DNA of 6,648 nucleotides from Propionibacteriaceae bacterium (GTDB lineage Bacteria; Actinomycetota; Actinomycetes; Propionibacteriales; Propionibacteriaceae), in the NCBI GenBank assembly GCA_031265725.1, contig JAISCH010000212.1, positions 1-6,648 of the forward strand. The letters are read 5' to 3'. Shown here one piece after another: positions 1 to 6,187 of this stretch. The notes under the pieces were generated by a model. That model made no database searches, was not told the origin of the DNA, and was given only the letters and a program-made list of their open reading frames with translations. The translations under genes were made by a program, and so were the position numbers. How positions within the stretch are numbered: position 1 is the stretch's first letter; each line of letters begins with the position of its first letter.

Positions 1-1066
1 ATTCCTGGCTATCGGGCTGAACGACTTCCTGGCCGACCCAGGGGTGAACTGGGTCTTCGTGATCGCGGTCTCCATCGTCTCCGGGCTGTTCTGGGCTGGT
101 GCATTGGGCGGGGAGTTGAAACGCAAGCTGGTCGTCTTCGGCTCCGCTACGGCGGTGACACTGGCAACACTATTGCTGATTCTCTGGTCGGGCTGGCTGG
201 ACACCCCGCAGATCGGTATGGCTGGACTGGGCGTCATCGGCGTGGCTACCGCATTGGTGGTGACGATGGCATTCGCCGGGATGGCCAATAAGCGCGCCCT
301 CTACTCAGCGTTGGCCACCGCAGTGCTGGGATTGGCGCTCTACTACCCGCTGATGAATCTGTTCTACTACTACCAGATGGACTGGCCGTGGATGTTCGGC
401 CTGCTGGCCATCGCCATCGGCTGTGGCTGTGGGATCGGTTGGCTCTTCGGCGGCATGGATCGCGGCGTTTCCATGCGGGGGGGGGCAATAGTGGCTGTGA
501 TGATGGCCGCGCTGACCTTCGTGGACCGGGTGCTGCAGGTCTATCCGATGTATTACCACTCAAACATCATCCACGGGCGGCCGATCGCCACCATCGGTGC
601 GGGGACGCCAAATCTCAACGGCGACTTCTGGATACAGAATCTGGACCGTTTCACTCCTGCCCTGCTGCCCACCATCGCACTGGTGTTGATCTCGTTTGCC
701 TCCTACACCCGTTATCAGCGCGGGGCGATGCTGGAGGTCATGTCGCAGGACTACATCCGCACCGCCCGGGCCAAGGGCCTCCCGGAACGGGTGGTCATCG
801 TCCGGCACGCGCTGCGCAACGCGCTGATGCCATTGGCGGCGATTATCCCGGTCGACCTGGTCACTCTGATCGGTGGGGCGGTGATGACCGAGACCATCTT
901 CGGCTGGTCCGGGATGGGCAAACTCTTCATTGACTCCCTGCGCGGCAGCGAGGTGGCGCCGATCATGGCGTATGTGATGATCACCGGAGCAGTGGCCATC
1001 ATCGCCAGCTTGGCCGCCGACTTCCTCTACGCGCTGCTTGATCCAAGGATTCGGGTGAAGGCATGA
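1..1066 (+). CDS. Opp/Dpp-family ABC transporter permease (DppB type), 5'-truncated by window edge
   Basis: Inner-membrane permease subunit of an oligopeptide/nickel-class ABC importer. The first complete codon is at base 2 and the frame stays open to the left edge. The GTG at 44 is therefore only an internal possible start, and the true start lies upstream. The family core is clear in the second half: 'SYTRYQRGAMLEVM' followed by the EAA loop (nt 749-826, DYIRTARAKGLP...RHALRNAL) that docks on the ATPase, then 'GGAVMTETIFGWSGMG' and the terminal 'LLDPR' typical of DppB proteins. Before the core, nt 44-547 encode about six extra hydrophobic segments, more than a minimal DppB has; similar long permeases occur in actinobacteria. 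A run of nine G lies in the coding sequence at 477-485. The gene overlaps the next one by ATGA. The substrate cannot be told from the sequence; peptides are the default guess. Confidence 0.93.
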   Translation, partial: FLAIGLNDFLADPGVNWVFVIAVSIVSGLFWAGALGGELKRKLVVFGSATAVTLATLLLILWSGWLDTPQIGMAGLGVIGVATALVVTMAFAGMANKRALYSALATAVLGLALYYPLMNLFYYYQMDWPWMFGLLAIAIGCGCGIGWLFGGMDRGVSMRGGAIVAVMMAALTFVDRVLQVYPMYYHSNIIHGRPIATIGAGTPNLNGDFWIQNLDRFTPALLPTIALVLISFASYTRYQRGAMLEVMSQDYIRTARAKGLPERVVIVRHALRNALMPLAAIIPVDLVTLIGGAVMTETIFGWSGMGKLFIDSLRGSEVAPIMAYVMITGAVAIIASLAADFLYALLDPRIRVKA

Positions 1067-2169
1067 GCGAGATGGATCCCAAGGATCAGCTGGAAACCCG
1101 GGGCGACAACGCTATCGAGATCAAGGAAGTCGAAGGGCTCTCCCAGGGCCAGATCGTGCTGCGCCGATTCTTCCGGCACAAGGGCGCGATGGGTGGATTG
1201 AGTGTACTGGCGCTGATCATGATCTTCGCGTTCTCAGCGATGGGCATCGGCCCGATCCCGGGCTGGTGGCAATATCAGAACCCCAATCAGACTCATCCGA
1301 TGGAGAATAACGGCGCTCCGACGATCACCTGGCCGGAATGGCTGGGCGGGCCCGGCTTCAGCCTCGGCAACCAGCCCTTCGGCCAGGACACTATCGGCAT
1401 GGACAATTTCGCCCAAGTGCTATCCGGGGTGAAAACATCGCTGTTGGTGATGGTGGTGTTGGGGCTGACCGCGTTGGTGATCGGGGTGACTGTCGGCGCA
1501 CTGGCCGGATATTTCCGTGGTTGGCTGGACCTGTGGCTGATGCGGATCACTGAGCTTTTCATCGTCCTGCCGGTGATCGTCGTCGGTGCGGTATTGGGGA
1601 AGCTACTCTCAATCGCCGGTGACAAATTCGGCTGGCCGCAGGAAGTGACTTCCTTCATTTGGGAAAACATGCCCACCCTGTTGGCGCTAGCGTTGGGATT
1701 GATCCTCTGGCCGACAATGGCCCGCTTGGTGCGCGGCGAATTCCTCAGCTTGCGGGAACAGGAATTCGTCGACTCGGCCCGGGTCTCCGGCGCGTCCAAT
1801 TGGCGGATCATCACCAAGCATATTCTCCCGAACGCGGTCGGTGTGGTCATCGTCAATATCACCCTGCTGATGTCGCAAGCAGTGGTATTGGAGACAGCGC
1901 TCAGCTTCTTGGGATTCGGTATCCAACCCCCGAACGTCTCGTTGGGCAATCTGATCTCGGTCAATCAGGGGGCTTTCGCCACTCGTCCCTGGCTGTTCTG
2001 GTGGCCGGGGCTGTTCATCATCCTGATCGCGCTGAGCGTTAACTTCATCGGTGATGGATTGCGCGACGCTTTCGACCCCCGGACGAAGCGGATTCCGTCC
2101 CAGCGGGAGATGGAGAAAGCCACCCGTAAAGAGGAAGCCGCGACCGATGCGTTGGAGGGGGCGAAATGA
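1063..2169 (+). CDS. Opp/Dpp-family ABC transporter permease (DppC type)
   Basis: Second membrane subunit of the importer, 368 aa, predicted to pair with the DppB-type subunit upstream. The N-terminal cytoplasmic tail (about 1-40, with 'RRFFRHKGAMGGL' before TM1) is typical of DppC. TM1 is about 42-62. A periplasmic loop follows, ending in 'FGQDTIGMDNFAQVLSGVKTSLLV' spaced as in the family signature G-x-D-x-x-G-x-D (residues 107-129). Further hydrophobic segments are at about 126-150, 160-182, 203-222, 258-280 and 311-333. The EAA loop is at 234-257 (EFVDSARVSGAS...HILPN). The end is 'DGLRDAFDPR' plus a charged 30-residue tail. The start ATG lies inside the previous stop (ATGA), with a weak GAAGG just upstream, so translational coupling is likely. 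The extracytoplasmic loop is rich in Trp, Pro and Asn and a little longer than in E. coli DppC. Confidence 0.95.
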   Translation: MSEMDPKDQLETRGDNAIEIKEVEGLSQGQIVLRRFFRHKGAMGGLSVLALIMIFAFSAMGIGPIPGWWQYQNPNQTHPMENNGAPTITWPEWLGGPGFSLGNQPFGQDTIGMDNFAQVLSGVKTSLLVMVVLGLTALVIGVTVGALAGYFRGWLDLWLMRITELFIVLPVIVVGAVLGKLLSIAGDKFGWPQEVTSFIWENMPTLLALALGLILWPTMARLVRGEFLSLREQEFVDSARVSGASNWRIITKHILPNAVGVVIVNITLLMSQAVVLETALSFLGFGIQPPNVSLGNLISVNQGAFATRPWLFWWPGLFIILIALSVNFIGDGLRDAFDPRTKRIPSQREMEKATRKEEAATDALEGAK

Positions 2170-3986
2170 GCCAGTCCGCTGAAAATCCGGCCGAGAAGGC
2201 CCCGGAGACTATCGGTGAGACCCTGCAAGACGCGGTACGGCTGTCCCGGCAGATCGGTGAAGGCGAGATCAAACACGGCGACGTCGTGCTTGAGGTCCGC
2301 GACCTGAGCGTTAACTTCTGGGTCAACGGCGAGTGGTTCGCCGCCGCCGAGAATATCAACTACGAATTGCACGCCGGTGAGGTGCTGGCCATCGTTGGCG
2401 AGTCCGGATCGGGCAAGACCCAGTCGTCAATGAGCCTGATCGGCTTGTTGCCGGCCAACGGACGGGCCAGCGGATCGGCAAAACTGAAAGGGATCGAGCT
2501 GATCGGGCTCACCGGACGGGAATTGCAGGAAATCCGGGGCAACGAGATCGCCGTCATTTTCCAAGAGCCGATGACCGCGCTAAACCCGGTCTACACGGTG
2601 GGTTTCCAGATCGCGGAGACCCTGCGCGCGCACTATGTTATGGCACCCTCGGTGGCGAAGAAACGGGCGTTGCAGTTGATGGAATTGGTGGAAATCCCCG
2701 AACCCGCCGACTCCTACGACAAATTCCCGCACCAACTGTCCGGCGGACAGCGGCAGCGGATCATGATCGCGCAATCGTTGGCCTGCGACCCGAAGATGCT
2801 GATCGCCGACGAGCCGACGACTGCGCTAGACGTGACCGTGCAGGCGGAAATCCTGAAGTTGATGCGGGAACTCCGCGAGCGAGTGGACGCCGCGATCATT
2901 TTGATCACGCATGATATGGGCGTGGTGGCCGATCTGGCCGACCGGATCATCGTGATGAAGGACGGGCGGGTAGTCGAGCACGGCAGCAGCGATGAGATTT
3001 TCAATCGTCCGCAGCATCCCTACACCCAATCGTTGTTGGCGGCGGTGCCACACCTGGGTCAGGCGTTGGAGGACAACAATCCGGCGCTGAAGGTGTCGAT
3101 GATCGCTGAGCAAGGCCAGACGATACCGCTGGCCCCAGGCGACCCAGGAGCCACTGCGGCGCTGCTGATGGAGTCGTGCTCCATCGACTACCCCGGTCAG
3201 GGCCGGAGAAAGCCATTCCGGGCCGCTCATCAGATAAATTTGCGGATCGACCCAGGGCGGGTCGTCGGCCTGGTGGGGGAGTCCGGCTCGGGCAAGACGA
3301 CCATCGGGCGGGCGGCGGTGGCGCTGCTGCCGGTGGCGGAGGGGAAACTCTCGGTTGCCGGGCGGGACATCACCAATGCCAGCAATGCTGACTTGCTGCC
3401 GTTCCGCCGCGATGTTGGCATCGTCTTCCAGGATCCCGGATCGTCGCTCAACCCGCGTTTGCCGGTGGGGGAGTCGATTGGGGAACCACTCTTCCTGCAC
3501 GAGAAGCTGCGCGGCCGGGAACTCTCCAACCGGGTCGAGGAATTGCTCGACTCAGTGGAGTTGCCCAAGGCGATGCGTAACCGCTATCCGCACGAATTGT
3601 CGGGTGGGCAGCGGCAGCGGATCGGGATCGCACGGGCCCTGGCATTGGAACCCAAGCTGCTGATCGCTGACGAGCCGACCTCGGCTCTGGACGTGTCGGT
3701 GCAGGCGAATGTGCTCAAGCTGTTCTACGACCTCCAGGAGCGTTACGGCTTCGCCTGCCTGTTCATCAGCCACGACCTAGCCGTAGTGGAGATGCTGAGT
3801 TCCCAGATCGCCGTGATGAAAGACGGCCACCTGGTAGAGATCGGCCCAACCCCGGAGATTATCAATAACCCCCAGCACTCCTACACCCAACGCCTACTAG
3901 CCGCCGTCCCCGTCCCCGACCCCGATGAGCAGCGCAAGCGCCGAGAACTCCGCGACGCGATAATCGCCGCCCAGGGCGTCTCCTAG
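2166..3986 (+). CDS. Fused dual ATP-binding protein of Opp/Dpp ABC importer (DppD-DppF fusion)
   Basis: Cytoplasmic ATPase powering the importer, 606 aa. Two complete nucleotide-binding domains lie in one chain, replacing the separate DppD and DppF of many bacteria; such fusions are common in actinobacteria. NBD1: Walker A GESGSGKT 78-85, Q-loop Q133, signature LSGGQ 191-195, Walker B MLIADEP 211-217 (catalytic E216), H-loop H249. NBD2: Walker A 371-378, Q-loop Q422, LSGGQ 478-482, Walker B LLIADEP 498-504 (E503), H-loop H536. All motifs are intact in both halves, so both sites should hydrolyse ATP. Each domain ends with the peptide-family marker: 'HPYTQSLLAAVP' 284-295 and 'HSYTQRLLAAVP' 571-582. 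The cysteine cluster often seen after this marker in OppD/DppD is absent. The ATG overlaps the previous stop (ATGA), and a good GGAGG (2154-2158) sits 7 nt before it. This is the last gene of the operon. Confidence 0.97.
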   Translation: MSQSAENPAEKAPETIGETLQDAVRLSRQIGEGEIKHGDVVLEVRDLSVNFWVNGEWFAAAENINYELHAGEVLAIVGESGSGKTQSSMSLIGLLPANGRASGSAKLKGIELIGLTGRELQEIRGNEIAVIFQEPMTALNPVYTVGFQIAETLRAHYVMAPSVAKKRALQLMELVEIPEPADSYDKFPHQLSGGQRQRIMIAQSLACDPKMLIADEPTTALDVTVQAEILKLMRELRERVDAAIILITHDMGVVADLADRIIVMKDGRVVEHGSSDEIFNRPQHPYTQSLLAAVPHLGQALEDNNPALKVSMIAEQGQTIPLAPGDPGATAALLMESCSIDYPGQGRRKPFRAAHQINLRIDPGRVVGLVGESGSGKTTIGRAAVALLPVAEGKLSVAGRDITNASNADLLPFRRDVGIVFQDPGSSLNPRLPVGESIGEPLFLHEKLRGRELSNRVEELLDSVELPKAMRNRYPHELSGGQRQRIGIARALALEPKLLIADEPTSALDVSVQANVLKLFYDLQERYGFACLFISHDLAVVEMLSSQIAVMKDGHLVEIGPTPEIINNPQHSYTQRLLAAVPVPDPDEQRKRRELRDAIIAAQGVS

Positions 3987-4287
3987 ACCGTCTCTTTACG
4001 CGACCCGGTGAGGCCTGGCTAGGCATGTGTTAGGTCAGCCCAATGGATACCGCCGCGAAACGATTCTGGGCACACTTAACGTTCCATACTCTTCCCGGTG
4101 ATCCCGGCACTATGTATTTGCCCACCTCGGCGCTGGGAAGCCTCGAATGAGGATGAGATTAGCTGTGCGCGTGGTGTCGGCTGGGTTTGTGCTGGATGTG
4201 TGCCTGTGGTGTATCCGTGCTGGTGTGGCTTAATTGTTGCTACTTTGTGAGTTATTCATAGCTGTGTTCGGACGCTTCGCGTCCTAT
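3987..4287. other. Non-coding spacer with strong G/T skew
   Basis: No convincing gene lies between the transporter operon and the tRNA-Phe trailer. The clearest feature is 4161-4230, where the + strand has 31 G, 24 T, 12 C and only 3 A. The minus strand is therefore C- and A-rich and G-poor. That is the composition of Rho-loading sites for transcripts running leftward, such as read-through from the tRNA pair. A 28-codon frame (ATG 4147 to TAA) fits in this stretch but has no good ribosome binding site. I see no strong hairpin directly after the transporter stop codon. Confidence 0.5.
4270..4284. terminator. Small perfect hairpin between convergent units (possible terminator)
   Basis: GGACGC-TTC-GCGTCC is a 6-bp perfect stem with a 3-nt loop. 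On the minus strand the core reads GCGAAGC, a sequence known to form an unusually stable mini-hairpin in DNA. It lies about 285 bp after the transporter stop and about 65 bp after the tRNA-Phe 3' end, and could end transcripts from either side. There is no U-tract on either strand, so termination activity is inferred from position and stem only. Confidence 0.35.
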
Positions 4288-4307
4288 CACAGGCTTCAAT
4301 CGCCTCA

Positions 4308-4331
4308 AATGTGAGAACAAGTTCTCACATT
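4308..4331. terminator. Perfect inverted repeat downstream of tRNA-Phe (likely terminator or trailer hairpin)
   Basis: AATGTGAGAAC-AA-GTTCTCACATT has two 11-bp arms. As RNA from the minus strand it folds as a 10-bp stem closed by a CUUG tetraloop, a stable loop type. It starts 18 nt after the tRNA-Phe 3' end. No U-tract follows, which is common for actinobacterial hairpin terminators. It also faces the convergent transporter operon. The GAAC/GTTC halves are separated by 2 bases, not the 4 of an actinobacterial LexA box, so I prefer a transcript-end hairpin to an operator. Confidence 0.55.
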
Positions 4332-4349
4332 GTTCGGCTCAATCGCCTG

Positions 4350-4423
4350 TGGCCAGGACCGGGATCGAACCGGTGACCTCAGCCTTTTCAGGGCTGCGCT
4401 ACTACCATCTGAGCTACCTGGCC
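4350..4423 (-). tRNA. tRNA-Phe (anticodon GAA)
   Basis: A cloverleaf is readable on the minus strand, 74 nt. The acceptor GGCCAGG pairs fully with CCTGGCC, with discriminator A. The D arm is GCT/AGC. The anticodon arm is CAGCC-CTGAAAA-GGCTG, giving anticodon GAA. The T arm is ACCGG-TTCGATC-CCGGT. The CCA tail is not encoded (the next bases read CAG), so it must be added after transcription. The gene follows tRNA-Asp by 2 nt beyond the Asp CCA, so the two are surely cotranscribed. Confidence 0.97.
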
Positions 4424-4425
4424 AT

Positions 4426-4502
4426 TGGCGACCCCGACGGGACTTGAACCCGCGACCTTCGGCGTGACAGGCCGACGCGCTAACCAACTGCGCTACGGGG
4501 CC
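4426..4502 (-). tRNA. tRNA-Asp (anticodon GTC)
   Basis: A cloverleaf is readable on the minus strand. The acceptor GGCCCCG pairs with CGGGGTC (one G-U pair), with discriminator G at 4429. The anticodon arm is TCGGC-CTGTCAC-GCCGA, giving anticodon GTC. The T arm is GCGGG-TTCAAGT-CCCGT. Bases 4426-4428 encode the CCA tail on this strand, unlike the two neighbouring tRNA genes; the tRNA body without CCA is 4429-4502. It is the first gene of the leftward Asp-Phe pair, and a TATAGT box lies about 40 nt upstream. Confidence 0.97.
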
Positions 4503-4540
4503 TTGGTAGACCTCACTGACCCAAACTAGCCAGCCACGAA

Positions 4541-4546
4541 ACTATA
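4541..4546 (-). promoter_or_regulatory. Putative -10 box for the tRNA-Asp/tRNA-Phe unit
   Basis: TATAGT on the minus strand fits the sigma-70 type -10 consensus at its key positions. It is identical to the -10 proposed for the divergent tRNA-Glu gene. It would start transcription near 4534, leaving a leader of about 32 nt before tRNA-Asp. No good -35 element stands 16-18 nt upstream (the nearest is TTCTCT at 18 nt), so the call rests on the -10 and position. Confidence 0.4.
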
Positions 4547-4629
4547 ACGTACTTGCCCTGCTGGAGAGAAATCACCGGCCGGGCGCGAGACAGTTTTACT
4601 ACCTATTTTGAGTTCTTCGTCGTCTCAGT

Positions 4630-4658
4630 TTGGGTCTTGTTTGGTATTCTCGTATAGT
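4630..4658 (+). promoter_or_regulatory. Putative promoter of tRNA-Glu
   Basis: TTGGGT (4630-4635) and TATAGT (4653-4658) are separated by 17 bp, the ideal sigma-70 spacing. The predicted start near 4665 is 5 nt before the mature tRNA-Glu 5' end. The T-rich stretch just before it (about 4593-4640) is unlike the surrounding GC-rich DNA, as expected around a strong promoter. The -35 matches consensus only in TTG. Confidence 0.5.
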
Positions 4659-4669
4659 TCTTCGGACAG

Positions 4670-4742
4670 GTCCCCATCGTCTAGAGGCCTAGGACCCAGC
4701 CCTTTCAAGGCTGTAACGGCGGTTCGAATCCGCTTGGGGGTG
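4670..4742 (+). tRNA. tRNA-Glu (anticodon TTC)
   Basis: A cloverleaf is readable on the plus strand, 73 nt. The acceptor GTCCCCA pairs with TGGGGGT, using G-U pairs at the first two positions, with discriminator G. The D arm is GTC/GAC. The anticodon arm is CAGCC-CTTTCAA-GGCTG, giving anticodon TTC. The T arm is GGCGG-TTCGAAT-CCGCT. The following bases are CGA, so CCA is not encoded. It is a single-gene unit, divergent from tRNA-Asp/Phe and followed 7 nt later by a strong hairpin. Confidence 0.96.
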
Positions 4743-4749
4743 CGAAGAC

Positions 4750-4784
4750 GGCACCCTAGTCAGAGTCATTTTGACTAGGGTGCC
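4750..4784. terminator. Bidirectional 13-bp hairpin between tRNA-Glu and the convergent cell-wall gene
   Basis: GGCACCCTAGTCA (4750-4762) and its exact reverse complement (4772-4784) enclose a 9-nt loop. The position, right after tRNA-Glu and 51 bp past the end of the oppositely oriented gene, fits a shared terminator. Neither strand has a U-tract after the stem, so it would be a non-canonical, U-less intrinsic terminator of the kind described for actinobacteria. A weaker hairpin (GGCGTTT 4809-4815 with AAATCGCC 4826-4833, one bulged base) lies just after the stop codon of the minus-strand gene. Confidence 0.7.
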
Positions 4785-4835
4785 ATCAACTCTCACCAGG
4801 CTAATAAGGGCGTTTGGTACACATTAAATCGCCGT

Positions 4836-6167
4836 TTAGCTGGCGTAGAACGATACGTGGACGTGGTTCTTGTGGTTTTGGGTGTCTGAGCCACGGTTTT
4901 CCATCTTGGTCCAGGAACCACGGGACATCCGGTAGTTGCGCTGGTACCAAATCTGGTAGGTGACGTGCAGCCGATTACCGTTCTTGATCACCCAGTCGGC
5001 GACCTTGTCGCCCAGAGCCTTGTTCTTCTTGTAGTTGGGGATCATGATGTCGATGGCCCGACCGTTGGGATGGTCGGAGGAGTACGCGCTGCCGGAGCGC
5101 CAGCCACCGATAGTGACGATCTCGGGGAAATACTCGCGCACTTCGAGCACAGCGGACTTGCCGTAGCGCTCCAGGCGATTCAGACTGGACGACCCCAGGT
5201 CTTGAGTGGGATCAATCGCTTTGCTCTGGGTGTACTGGGTGTATACCCAGCGAATCTTGCCGTCGTAGATGACCGAGGAATAGTTGTTCTTCTTCACGCC
5301 AGTGGTGGCGAGCTCAGTGCCGTAATTGAGCACGGTGACCTTGGACGACTCCACATCTGCGGCGGAGCGCATATTCACTCCGGTGGCATTGATGAAGAGT
5401 TTGCCGGTGGCGATTGGAAGGCTTGCCACCAGGCTGTCCGGCGAACCCGCGACCAGTTTGAAGTATCCGGTGAGAATCCAGCCGGTCTGCTTGTTGTAGA
5501 CCACCTGTGAGTAGGAATCGTCGTGGGCACCAGTCAACTGGACCGCGCCGCCCTTGGGGACATCACCCAGAGACGCGCTGGTGCTGGACGCGGTTTTGCG
5601 CAGCGTCAGCACAGTCGTCGTAGTCGCGTTGGCGGTGGTGTCCGGCGTGGTGTCAACCTGATCGCTGAGGTATTCGGTGTAGAGCCAGAGCAGGGAGTTG
5701 CCTTCTTTGATCTCGGAGAAGTCGCCGGAACTGCGCCCGGTGACGGAGACCGTCGTCCCCTTCGGGAGCACTTTGATGATTTCAGAGCTCAGGCTCGCCT
5801 TGGTGCGTTGATTGACGTTGACGTTGGTCACCTTCTTGCCAGCCAAGCCAGTCATGGCGGGGCCGGTGGAAGTGCTCTTCTTGACGTACTGCGAGAAGAC
5901 GTAGGCAGTCTTGCCGTCGAATTGGATGGGCAGCCACGAATCCGAGACCGCGCCCGTCGCCAAGACGATGTCGCCCTTGCTCAGGGTGGTCAGAATCTCT
6001 TTGGAAGTTGACGGCCCGGTACGCACATTGAGCTGTCCGGTGGTCGAGTAGGGCGTTGTCGCCGCTTCCGCCATCGTGACAATCACGACTCCGAGCGATG
6101 TGGCGATCATGGCAGTGGCAACAAACCACGTTGCGGTCATACGAAACAGCGATGAAGCAAACTTCAT
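4836..6167 (-). CDS. Secreted SH3-repeat protein with M15/LAS-type peptidase-like C-terminal domain
   Basis: Probable exported cell-wall enzyme, 443 aa. Residues 1-35 form a Sec signal peptide: basic start, hydrophobic core about 12-32, and AEA-A as likely cleavage site near 35/36; no lipobox. Four bacterial SH3 repeats (SH3_3-like) follow at about 42-95, 113-168, 184-238 and 256-314. Each has the L-N-V-R-x-x-P/A type opening strand, a K-G turn and a closing W/Y-x-x-x-Y strand. A Thr/Asp-rich linker is at about 168-185. The C-terminal domain (about 328-440) has 'SSDHPNGRAID' (H366, D373) and 'HVHVS' (H435, H437), the HxxGxAxD plus HxH pattern of zinc D,D-peptidases and of the ARB_07466-like C-terminal domain. 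SH3 repeats usually anchor such enzymes to peptidoglycan. There is no NlpC/P60 cysteine. The ATG is well set, with AAGGAGG 8 nt upstream. Peptidase activity is inferred from the motif, and the exact bond cut is unknown. Confidence 0.9.
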   Translation of the reverse strand: MKFASSLFRMTATWFVATAMIATSLGVVIVTMAEAATTPYSTTGQLNVRTGPSTSKEILTTLSKGDIVLATGAVSDSWLPIQFDGKTAYVFSQYVKKSTSTGPAMTGLAGKKVTNVNVNQRTKASLSSEIIKVLPKGTTVSVTGRSSGDFSEIKEGNSLLWLYTEYLSDQVDTTPDTTANATTTTVLTLRKTASSTSASLGDVPKGGAVQLTGAHDDSYSQVVYNKQTGWILTGYFKLVAGSPDSLVASLPIATGKLFINATGVNMRSAADVESSKVTVLNYGTELATTGVKKNNYSSVIYDGKIRWVYTQYTQSKAIDPTQDLGSSSLNRLERYGKSAVLEVREYFPEIVTIGGWRSGSAYSSDHPNGRAIDIMIPNYKKNKALGDKVADWVIKNGNRLHVTYQIWYQRNYRMSRGSWTKMENRGSDTQNHKNHVHVSFYAS

Positions 6168-6175
6168 GGCTAAAG

Positions 6176-6182
6176 CCTCCTT
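6176..6182 (-). promoter_or_regulatory. Strong Shine-Dalgarno site fixing the start of the SH3 protein
   Basis: AAGGAGG on the minus strand, 8 nt before the ATG at 6167, is a full match to the anti-Shine-Dalgarno sequence and supports this start. It begins 5 nt after the 3' end of the leader hairpin 6188-6209, so folding of that hairpin could affect its accessibility. Confidence 0.85.
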
Positions 6183-6187
6183 GTCAT

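Noticed and set aside
246..563. Minus-strand frames opposite the DppB-type permease
   Set aside because: They are Arg/Pro/Ser-rich shadows of a GC-rich gene, with no family resemblance and no ribosome binding site.
4147..4233. A 28-codon hydrophobic mini-frame in the G/T-rich spacer
   Set aside because: It has only a poor upstream GGGAAG and the base skew alone creates Val/Gly/Leu/Cys codons; there is no second line of evidence.
4313..4326. A LexA/SOS-like box (GAAC and GTTC halves)
   Set aside because: The halves are 2 bases apart, whereas the actinobacterial SOS box needs 4, and no promoter is adjacent.
4305..4487. A 60-codon open frame on the minus strand
   Set aside because: It lies entirely over the tRNA-Phe and tRNA-Asp genes and their trailer; its 'GFKSRRG' string is the usual artefact of translating tRNA T-arms.
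4381..4713. Similarity between the tRNA-Phe anticodon arm read on the plus strand and the tRNA-Glu anticodon arm
   Set aside because: Both have CAGCC/GGCTG stems, which are self-complementary in either orientation; this is a natural result of tRNA structure rather than a mobile repeat.
4965..6011. Two long plus-strand open frames (4965-5510 and 5523-6011) opposite the SH3 protein gene
   Set aside because: They are antisense to a gene with clear domains and a strong ribosome binding site, and have no ribosome binding site or recognisable family of their own.
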